This document shows positions 46,792 to 51,937 of a stretch of 52,184 bases of DNA, piece by piece. The stretch's first letter is position 1. Every line of letters starts with the position of its first letter. The stretch covers positions 1-52,184 of the forward strand of contig WRIJ01000012.1 in the NCBI GenBank assembly GCA_009782785.1, read 5' to 3'. Origin of the DNA: Propionibacteriaceae bacterium (GTDB lineage: Bacteria; Actinomycetota; Actinomycetes; Propionibacteriales; Propionibacteriaceae). The notes beneath the pieces were generated by a model. That model did not search any database and was not told the origin of the DNA. It saw only the letters and a list, made by a program, of their open reading frames with translations. Made by a program: the position numbers and the translations under genes.

Positions 46792-47540
46792 AACCCCCAC
46801 AAACACAACATCTGACTAGCGAGAACACCCCAAACCAGACACACATTTTGTCCTATTCCCCAGGATTCATGCAGTACTGTTGTTTCTTTGCGGTGTGGTG
46901 GTCGCTTGTGTTGTTGCCATCGTGGTGAAAGGCCATTCCGAACAGCGAGAGTTTCCGCAAGTAGGTGACGACGAGACTTCCTGGATTTATTCGCCCAGAC
47001 TGGGCTGGATATCCAAGCAATCTCTATCCAGGATGAGGTGACATAGCGCACGTTATCGGGCTTGTTGCCACCAGCGAACTCGCCGGGCGCGAATTTTTCT
47101 CCAGCACGGATTCTTTGGTGAACCTCTGGAGGAATAATCTTGTCCAGATAGTTGTTCTTGATCGCGTGCCTAAGAAGTCTCTTTTTGAATTCGTCAGGAT
47201 CAATAGTCATCCACTGGGTTTTGTGATCAGGGATCCGTTCACGAAGCGCGGTGCTTTTCCCGGCCCCTGGTGGCCCGGACAAAATCATCGCTTGGTGGCC
47301 CTGGGGGACGTGCGCATGTTCTTGAAAGAAATCATCAATCATCTTCTTGTGTAGCTTTTCCCGATCCCTGGTGTATTCACCTTCTCGGGATCCACGGAAG
47401 AGTTTGTGTGTGGCATGATCACTGTTAGTGTCGATGGGGCCACCAGGAGCTGTCAGCTCTTGCAGTGTTGCAAGATGACGGGCGACCGGGGGCTCGAAGC
47501 CTGGTTTAGTCAAACGTCCAGCCACCAGCACGCCACACAA
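46788..47540 (-). pseudogene. Zeta-type toxin kinase, cut off at a dif-like repeat
   Basis: 250-codon frame. Residues ~60-156 are a zeta-toxin/UDP-N-acetylglucosamine kinase start: ILSGPPGAGKSTALRERI (Walker A 89-97), then WMTIDPDEFKKRLL and AGEKFAPGEFA. At residue 157 the family sequence (normally a catalytic helix beginning near the H/D-E-S motif) stops and the 36-bp repeat begins in frame (GGNKPDNVRYVT, 157-168). What follows (SSWIEIAWISSPV...) does not resemble zeta toxin. Half of the kinase is missing, so the toxin should be inactive. Its antitoxin gene precedes it and overlaps it by 35 bases at the longest start, or a few bases with a TTG start. Confidence 0.7.
47037..47072 (-). repeat. 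36-bp dif-like repeat, copy 1
   Basis: Reverse orientation. Reading the reverse strand: constant extension GGTGGCAAC, arm AAGCCCGATAA, 6-base centre CGTGCG, then arm CTATGTCACC (most copies have TTATGTCACC). It lies inside the zeta-toxin reading frame. The inner arms with the centre form the palindrome ATAACG-TG-CGTTAT in the standard copies. Confidence 0.95.
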
Positions 47541-47964
47541 TCTCGTCGTATTCTTCCTCAGAGATCAGGTCACTAAACCATGCATGTCCTACAGCGTCGA
47601 GACTGTTGGGTCTCAACTCCGGGTCATCCGTATCATACTTAGTGCGATACGCCGGGCCATAAGGCCATGCTTTCAGCCATTCAACTAGTTCATCGTGGGA
47701 CAACTCACCCTTGTAGGCCAAGAAGACGAGACCATATGCTGTGGAAGCCGGTGCAACCTGCTGAGGCTCCACCTCTTTATAAATCAGTCGAGACACCTGC
47801 GATTCGCTCAAGTCCAGTGCTTGGGCTAGTTTTTTTAATGCCACCCCTTCATTGCGGAGCTTCTTGAGGAAACACAGTTTTTCAGACTCGGCCCACACTG
47901 TCTTCGCGTGAGCGATTCGTAATCTGAGTAAGGCAGCTTCTTCGTTGAAGCCACTGTCATCCAT
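47506..47964 (-). CDS. Helix-turn-helix antitoxin of the zeta-type module
   Basis: 152 residues. KKLAQALDLSESQVSRLIY (about 45-63) is a clear helix-turn-helix. A C-terminal domain follows (ELSHDELVEWLKAWPYG to the end) that appears to pair with zeta-type toxins encoded just behind. I start at the ATG at 47964, because AAGGAGG then lies at a normal eight-base distance; the frame could also begin at a GTG (47973). The dif-like copy 2 ends only 20 bases upstream of the ribosome site, so promoter elements must overlap that repeat. Likely autorepressor. Confidence 0.7.
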   Translation of the reverse strand: MDDSGFNEEAALLRLRIAHAKTVWAESEKLCFLKKLRNEGVALKKLAQALDLSESQVSRLIYKEVEPQQVAPASTAYGLVFLAYKGELSHDELVEWLKAWPYGPAYRTKYDTDDPELRPNSLDAVGHAWFSDLISEEEYDEIVWRAGGWTFD

Positions 47965-47993
47965 CGTGGTCACCTCCTTCCATCACTAGTCTA

Positions 47994-48029
47994 GGTGACA
48001 TAACGCACGTTATCGGGCTTGTTGCCACC
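47994..48029 (-). repeat. 36-bp dif-like repeat, copy 2
   Basis: Reverse orientation, full 36 bases identical to the consensus of the other copies. It separates the zeta module from the first copy of the small-protein module. Confidence 0.95.
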
Positions 48030-48132
48030 TCAGCTTGGTAAGGAACGCCAACAGGATGCGTTCTTTGATCTGCTGACAGGCCAGGAAGTAACCGTTGACC
48101 CTCAAGGGGCGCGAGAAAGAAGAGGAGAGTAG
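48030..48132 (+). pseudogene. 3' end of an unknown gene, cut at dif-like copy 2
   Basis: An open frame leaves the repeat and reads LGKERQQDAFFDLLTGQEV then TVDPQGARERRGE before a TAG. It looks coding (amino acid composition, no rare runs). It ends five bases before the ATG of the next small gene, so it was once the first gene of that operon. In the other two copies of the module only the last few codons of it survive next to the repeat. Family unknown. Confidence 0.45.
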
Positions 48133-48136
48133 GAAA

Positions 48137-48406
48137 ATGGTGAGAGAGCTGATTGTGGCAACAACTGCAAAACAGGAGAAAGGACCATATACCTTTGTGG
48201 CCCAAATGGTGGAAATGTCTCGAGTGGTCTTGGAAGAAACCCGAGAAGACGTCACCGAGGATCACATTACTGGTGCGTTAGAGGCACATGGAGATGAGGC
48301 CACACCAGAAGCTGTTGCAGCGGTGTGGGAGGAGTTGAGACAGCAGTGGGCTGAGGCTGATGCCATGGTGAAGCCACGGCGTAGGAAGCGGCCCAGTAAT
48401 GAGTAA
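48137..48406 (+). CDS. Small protein of the repeated accessory module, copy A
   Basis: 89 residues, starting MVRELIVATTAKQEKGPYTF and ending in a basic tail KPRRRKRPSNE. Mainly alpha-helical with acidic middle (VVLEETREDVTEDHI) and ALEAHGDEATPEAVAAVWEELRQQ. GGAGAGTAGG precedes the ATG. Not recognised. It overlaps the following membrane-protein gene by 8 bases. The same module occurs at 51459 and 51931. The basic tail and coupling to a second small gene recall antitoxin-toxin pairs, but this is inference. Confidence 0.65.
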   Translation: MVRELIVATTAKQEKGPYTFVAQMVEMSRVVLEETREDVTEDHITGALEAHGDEATPEAVAAVWEELRQQWAEADAMVKPRRRKRPSNE

Positions 48407-48662
48407 GAGTAAGGATTCGCAAGACCTACAAATGCAGGAAACTCTTCTGGGTGGGAAGCGGAATTTGTATGCTCCTGCTCAAAGCAGATCCTCAGACAAT
48501 GGCCTGGTGGCTGGCGACGTCGATGGCGCGTACATGATCAGAACATCCCGTGACACGCGCTCGATGCGCCTTGCGCTGGGAGCGATGTTAATGATTGTGG
48601 TTGGGGCATTTGTGGTGGCAACAAGCCCGATAACGTGCGTTATGTCACCCCAAATACACTAG
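48399..48662 (+). CDS. Small single-helix membrane protein, C-terminus formed by a dif-like repeat
   Basis: 87 residues. The N-terminal part (SKDSQDLQMQETLLGGKRNL) is shared with the later copy at 51722. After GAYM comes RTSRDTRSMRLALGAMLMIVV, a hydrophobic helix (~58-75), and the last residues VATSPITCVMSP are translated from repeat copy 3. The natural C-terminus was probably lost at the repeat. Function unknown; possibly the toxin of the module. Confidence 0.55.
   Translation: MSKSKDSQDLQMQETLLGGKRNLYAPAQSRSSDNGLVAGDVDGAYMIRTSRDTRSMRLALGAMLMIVVGAFVVATSPITCVMSPQIH
48614..48649 (+). repeat. 36-bp dif-like repeat, copy 3
   Basis: Forward orientation, consensus sequence. It lies in frame inside the 3' end of the membrane-protein gene and 20 bases upstream of the hicA-like promoter. 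Confidence 0.95.
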
Positions 48663-48669
48663 ATCGGGC

Positions 48670-48699
48670 TTGACTTGATAGGCTAGTATGCACTAGACT
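48670..48699 (+). promoter_or_regulatory. Promoter of the hicA-like gene, probably leaderless
   Basis: -35 TTGACT (48670-48675), 18-base spacer, -10 TAGACT (48694-48699). The expected start of transcription, about 7 bases past the -10, falls on the A of the ATG at 48706. No Shine-Dalgarno is present, so a leaderless message fits. CTAG repeats around the -10 (CTAGTATGCACTAG) could be an operator for the antitoxin. Confidence 0.6.
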
Positions 48700-48705
48700 T
48701 ATACT

Positions 48706-48918
48706 ATGAAGCGAAGCGAAGTCATCAGAAAGCTACAAAAAGAAGCCAAGAAACAAGGTGTACCATTCCTGATCACGGAGCTTACACGCCATACAGGCAT
48801 CATCGTTGGTTCAACCAGATCAACACTGAAACGGCACACAGAAATCGACGACATCACAGTTGGCAAGTTCTTTGCTCAATTCGCCAATGAACTAGGGAAA
48901 GGATGGTGGAGAAAATGA
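48706..48918 (+). CDS. HicA-like mRNA interferase toxin
   Basis: 70 residues. KRSEVIRKLQKEAKKQGVPF then RHTGIIVGSTRSTLKRHTEI matches the small double-stranded-RNA-binding-like fold of HicA, with the catalytic histidine in RHT (~28) and the RHxEI motif (~41). HicA normally has a glycine-rich loop before it that is less clear here. Toxin gene precedes the antitoxin, as is usual for hicAB. 4-base overlap with the next gene. Confidence 0.65.
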   Translation: MKRSEVIRKLQKEAKKQGVPFLITELTRHTGIIVGSTRSTLKRHTEIDDITVGKFFAQFANELGKGWWRK

Positions 48919-49289
48919 TCTTTCACGTCACTGCAACGCGCTCAGGACGCTGGTGGGCGCTCCAATGCCAGGAACACCCCGGTGCTCTCAGCCAAGTAAC
49001 ACGCCTCGACCAAGCCGGGGAAACCATCAGAGAAGCCATCGCTTTCGTAGCGAATATCCCAAAAGATAGTTTTGATATCGAGGTAATCCCTGTGCTACCT
49101 GAAGAATTCCTGCGCGAACAAAAGGCGATGCTGGTCGCGCGAGAAGAGTCCAAGCACCTCAACTCGCGCTCTGCTGAACACGCACGTGAAGCCGCACGCA
49201 TTCTTGCAGAAACAGGACTATCACTTCGCGATGTTGGCACGGTCATGGGTGTATCCCACCAGCGGGCAGCGCAACTCGTAAGCTCGTGA
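48915..49289 (+). CDS. HicB-like antitoxin with C-terminal helix-turn-helix
   Basis: 124 residues from the ATG at 48915 (overlapping the toxin stop as ATGA, with GGTGGAG upstream). N-terminal domain: FHVTATRSGRWWALQCQEHPG, the partial RNase-H-like fold of HicB. C-terminal LSLRDVGTVMGVSHQRAAQL (~101-120) is a helix-turn-helix used for repression. A long helical linker lies between. Likely neutralises the preceding toxin and represses the promoter at 48670. Confidence 0.65.
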   Translation: MIFHVTATRSGRWWALQCQEHPGALSQVTRLDQAGETIREAIAFVANIPKDSFDIEVIPVLPEEFLREQKAMLVAREESKHLNSRSAEHAREAARILAETGLSLRDVGTVMGVSHQRAAQLVSS

Positions 49290-49383
49290 CCACTCACGCT
49301 CACAGGACATGGTGAGTGCTTCAAATAGAAGACAGCGAGGATGTTGATGAGGACGGAGATACGGTTCCTGATGAGGATGCGGT

Positions 49384-49559
49384 TCACAGACCCTGGCAGA
49401 CCATGAGTTCTTGCCTCAACACTTGCCTGTCTTCCTCGCTTATCGACAACTCCCACATATCGAGGATCCTGGTGAATTTTTCTGCATACTCGCACCGGCC
49501 AAAAGGATCCGCAGGCATCCACTGAGAAGGGCCTTTGGATCCTTTCGAGACATTCGTCG
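49384..49559 (-). pseudogene. C-terminal remnant of an HNH-type (DUF1524-like) endonuclease
   Basis: Reverse-strand frame entering from repeat copy 4 and reading SKGSKGPSQWMPADPFGRCEY, then AEKFTRILDMWELSISEEDR and a final Cys before the stop. The pattern W-(M/L)-P-x-x...C-x-Y-(A)-x2-(F/W)...L-x-(I/V) is how secreted HNH family proteins (DUF1524 type) end. The HNH catalytic part would lie beyond the repeat and is gone. There is no start codon before WMPAD; not a working gene. Confidence 0.5.
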
Positions 49560-49595
49560 GGTGGCAACAAGCCCGATAACGTGCGTTATGTCACC
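49560..49595 (+). repeat. 36-bp dif-like repeat, copy 4
   Basis: Forward orientation, consensus sequence. Two gene tails point away from it: an HNH-type tail to the left on the reverse strand and an ADP-ribosyltransferase-like tail to the right on the forward strand. Confidence 0.95.
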
Positions 49596-49828
49596 CTACA
49601 CTGGAAGCTCAGGAATCACTTGGTATTGAGTTTTCCAAGAGACAGAAACGACAGGGTCTCGTCATGACTAATATTAGGCTCAAGGAGGGAACTCCTGTTG
49701 TCTACTTGGAGACTGTGACTCGATTCCCAGGACAAGAGGAATTAGTCGTGGCCAAAGGGCAAAAGTACCGAATCGTCGATGTAGATGTATCAGGAAGCTA
49801 CCCAGTGTGGACATTGGAGCAAATATGA
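49596..49828 (+). pseudogene. C-terminal remnant of an ADP-ribosyltransferase-like toxin
   Basis: Forward frame leaving repeat copy 4. TLEAQESLGIEFSKRQKRQG is followed by LKEGTPVVYLETVTRFPGQEELVVAKGQKYRIVDVDV. The GTP..Y...xS/T...PGxEELxxxxGxxyrvxdv pattern matches the last third of exoenzyme-type ADP-ribosyltransferases (the ExE region before LLxRGtxyrV). The NAD-binding arginine and STS motif would lie upstream and are lost. An internal ATG at 49664 could start a 54-residue peptide, but no ribosome site supports it. Ends in a 4-base overlap with the next gene. Confidence 0.5.
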
Positions 49829-49998
49829 GAGATGAAGTCGACATCCGCAATTTGAGTGACGCTGTTATTGACTCCTATGCGCGGCATGAGATTGAAGAGG
49901 GTGGTATCTATCGTGAAGGCTACACTCCTAGCTTGTGTTACCAAGAGGCTGTTAGACGCGGACTTGCCCCCAGCCAGGAAGAAATATTGACTGGCTGA
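49825..49998 (+). CDS. Small acidic protein behind the ADP-ribosyltransferase remnant
   Basis: 57 residues, starting at the ATG that overlaps the preceding stop (ATGA). RDEVDIRNLSDAVIDSYARHE then IYREGYTPSLCYQEAVRRGL. Not recognised. Translational coupling behind a toxin tail suggests an immunity protein or antitoxin, but short length and lack of motifs leave this open. Confidence 0.5.
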   Translation: MRDEVDIRNLSDAVIDSYARHEIEEGGIYREGYTPSLCYQEAVRRGLAPSQEEILTG

Positions 49999-50060
49999 TT
50001 TCGATCACTGGTATGAGTCTCAATCAGGTGGCCAAACACTCAACTAGAAAGGTGACTACT

Positions 50061-50195
50061 ATGGCAAGTCAACTAGGCACGGCCTACCTTATTGAGAACG
50101 CTCAAGCTAAACTTCGCTGGTTAGGACATTCAGCAAACGATGTCTCCGAGATCATGAAATCGGCTCTCATCTCTGGGTGGCAACAAGCCCGATAA
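50061..50195 (+). pseudogene. Short reading frame cut off by dif-like copy 5
   Basis: Good ribosome site (GAAAGGTGACT) before an ATG; 38 codons of its own (ASQLGTAYLIENAQAKLRWL then GHSANDVSEIMKSALISG), then the repeat supplies WQQAR and a TAA. Probably the start of a longer gene that lost its 3' part at the repeat. Family unknown. Confidence 0.45.
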
Positions 50196-50211
50196 CGTGC
50201 GTTATGTCACC
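50176..50211 (+). repeat. 36-bp dif-like repeat, copy 5
   Basis: Forward orientation, consensus sequence. It supplies the stop codon of the short frame at 50061 and lies 93 bases upstream of the HD-domain gene. Confidence 0.95.
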
Positions 50212-50304
50212 GGACCAGTTAATACGAATGACCTGTGGTGGTATATCCACGGTGATGCTAATATAGGGATGTGAGGAAAACAAAGAAATATAAGGAAAAG
50301 TGAG

Positions 50305-51330
50305 ATGTGGGTCAAATTTATGAAAGTTGGAGATGAAGGCGCTACTGCTGTGGTGGCTGTCGTTCAACATCGAGGTGTTTTCCGTTGGGTACCGAACTTT
50401 GATCAATGGATCAGCGATGGATGGCTTGCAGAGGACTTGAGCCTGCTGAAACCGATGAATACTTTCATGAAAATATCCCCAGATCAAGCAGCCCACCTGG
50501 TCAAGACCTTGCCTAAACTGGATGGTAGAAGTAAAGGATGGGTCCTCAAAGCATTCCAAAATGAACAGGAGAGAATGAGCTCCGCTGAGCTGGGTTTGGA
50601 TGTTCCTGCAAAGGTGAAGAGACCAACCTCCGATAAGGAAATTGTAGAAACAATAAGGAAAGCACCTATAGGGACATGGGTGACAGTGCGCCAGTTCACC
50701 CAGGAGCAGGCCCAGGTTGCTCGCACATGGGTGTCGGAAGTGCGTACAGGAAAGAAGAAGCGTTTGGCTGCACTGGGGTGCCTTGAAGCGGTTGCGGTTC
50801 AACAAGAGGATGGATCTGTTGAAGCGCAAGTCCGTCGGGTGGTGAACGGCCCGCTGATTGTGGAGAAGGCCTCTCAACTCGCGATGATTGCTCATGGCTT
50901 GCAGAAGGACAAGGCGGGTCATCCGTACATTGATCATCCTCGGCGTGTTGCTGAGGCTCTGGAGTCTCAAGGGGAGTCTGCTGAGGTTGTTGCTACTGGA
51001 TGGTTACACGACGTCTTGGAGGACACAACCATGACAGCAGAGTATCTACTGGGTGAGGGGATCCCAGATGAAGTTGTTGCAGCGGTAGTAGCGGTCACCA
51101 AACACCATGGTGAACCTCTGGAGGAATACGCGGAGCGAGTGAAAACCTCCACGATTGGGTTAGCTGTGAAATTTGCTGATTTGGCGGACAATATGGACGA
51201 GGATCGTCTTGCGCTTCTCGATGAAGATACCAGGGAAAGACTTGGAGCTAAGTACGCCAAAATGATTGCTCTCCTGGGTGGTGTCATCCCTCAGAAAGAT
51301 AGAGGTCACCTGGTCTTGGTTCCTGCGTAG
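50305..51330 (+). CDS. HD-domain protein with RelA/SpoT-type alarmone hydrolase motifs
   Basis: 341 residues. The last ~150 residues hold all hydrolase landmarks of RelA/SpoT and small alarmone hydrolases (Mesh1 type): AHGLQKDKAGHPYIDHPRRV (His ~197 and ~211), GWLHDVLEDTT (HD 235-236, ED 239-240) and KFADLADNMDEDR (Asp ~292, Asn ~296). No synthetase domain is present. Residues 1-190 are an unrecognised N-terminal region with WVTVRQFTQEQAQVARTWVS. Predicted to break down (p)ppGpp or a related nucleotide with Mn. AAGGAAAAGTGAG precedes ATG. It fills the segment between repeats 5 and 6 alone. Such hydrolases can act as antitoxins to toxic alarmone synthetases; no synthetase is seen here. Confidence 0.75.
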   Translation: MWVKFMKVGDEGATAVVAVVQHRGVFRWVPNFDQWISDGWLAEDLSLLKPMNTFMKISPDQAAHLVKTLPKLDGRSKGWVLKAFQNEQERMSSAELGLDVPAKVKRPTSDKEIVETIRKAPIGTWVTVRQFTQEQAQVARTWVSEVRTGKKKRLAALGCLEAVAVQQEDGSVEAQVRRVVNGPLIVEKASQLAMIAHGLQKDKAGHPYIDHPRRVAEALESQGESAEVVATGWLHDVLEDTTMTAEYLLGEGIPDEVVAAVVAVTKHHGEPLEEYAERVKTSTIGLAVKFADLADNMDEDRLALLDEDTRERLGAKYAKMIALLGGVIPQKDRGHLVLVPA

Positions 51331-51380
51331 AAATGTCAGAGGGGGTTAGTAACCTACTGAGTGGAAGAGGCAAATATCGA

Positions 51381-51416
51381 GGTGGCAACAAGCCCGATAA
51401 CGTGCGCTATGTCACC
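51381..51416 (+). repeat. 36-bp dif-like repeat, copy 6
   Basis: Forward orientation; one difference from consensus (CTATGTCACC), the same change as in copy 1. Only ~42 bases separate it from the next start codon. Confidence 0.95.
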
Positions 51417-51458
51417 TTGACCCTCAAGGGGCGCGAGAAAGATGAGGAGAGTAGGAAA

Positions 51459-51725
51459 ATGGTGAGAGAACTGATTGTGGCAACAACTGCAAAACAGGAG
51501 AAAGGACCATATACCTTTGTGGCCCAGATGGTAGAAATGTGTCGAGTGGTCTTGGAAGAAACCCGAGAAGACGTCACCGAGGATGACATTACTAGTGCGT
51601 TAGAGGCACATGGAGATAAGGTAACACCCGAAGCTATTGTGGCGGTGTGGGAAGAGTTAAGACAGCAGTGGTCTGAGGCTGATGCCATGGTGAAGCCACG
51701 GCGTAGGAAGCGGCCCAGTAAATGA
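51459..51725 (+). CDS. Small protein of the repeated accessory module, copy B
   Basis: 88 residues. Near-identical to copy A; differences are scattered in the middle (MVEMCRVVLEE, DDITSALEAHGDKVTPEAIV). Same ribosome site (GGAGAGTAGG). Its stop overlaps the following ATG as ATGA. The frame is open upstream through repeat 6 (GGNKPDNVRYVT), but the ribosome site argues for the ATG at 51459. Confidence 0.65.
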   Translation: MVRELIVATTAKQEKGPYTFVAQMVEMCRVVLEETREDVTEDDITSALEAHGDKVTPEAIVAVWEELRQQWSEADAMVKPRRRKRPSK

Positions 51726-51937
51726 GTAAGAGTAAGGATTCGCAAGACCTACAAATGCAGGAAACTCTTCTGGGTGGGAAGTGGAATTTGTATGCTCCTG
51801 CTCAAAGCAGAGCCTCAGACAATGGCCTGGTGGCTGGAGACGTCGATGGCGCGTACATGGGTGACATAACGCACGTTATCGGGCTTGTTGCCACCTCAAG
51901 GGGCGCGAGAAAGAAGAGGAGAGTAGGAAAATGGTGA
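51722..51937 (+). pseudogene. Membrane-protein gene of the module, copy B, cut at repeat 7
   Basis: The first 46 codons match copy A (SKDSQDLQMQETLLGGKWNL ... DVDGAYM). Directly after GAYM the frame enters repeat copy 7 in the reverse sense (GDITHVIGLVAT) and ends in a short basic run. The hydrophobic helix of copy A is absent. Truncated. Confidence 0.6.
51860..51895 (-). repeat. 36-bp dif-like repeat, copy 7
   Basis: Reverse orientation, consensus sequence. Lies between copy B and copy C of the small-protein module and breaks the copy B membrane-protein gene. Confidence 0.95.

Noticed and set aside
48923-49570. Long reverse-strand open frame opposite the hicB-like gene
   Set aside because: It is the antisense of the HicB-like gene over most of its length; only the separate frame at 49384-49559 has recognisable protein features.
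51333-51458. Upstream extension of the module protein copy B through repeat 6
   Set aside because: The frame is open, but the strong ribosome site and identity with copies A and C place the start at 51459.
47037-51895. The seven repeats as a CRISPR array
   Set aside because: Spacing is hundreds of bases and irregular, orientation is mixed, genes lie between the copies, and no cas gene is seen.
47037-51895. The repeats as integron attC sites
   Set aside because: attC sites have one orientation, are longer and variable, and carry RYYYAAC/GTTRRRY cores. Here the copies are almost identical, in both orientations, without those cores and without an integron integrase in view.
47037-51895. A shufflon that exchanges protein C-termini in frame
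   Set aside because: The HNH-type tail, the ADP-ribosyltransferase-like tail and the tail after copy 2 all have a stop codon inside the repeat in their own frame, so no in-frame fusion across the site is possible for them.
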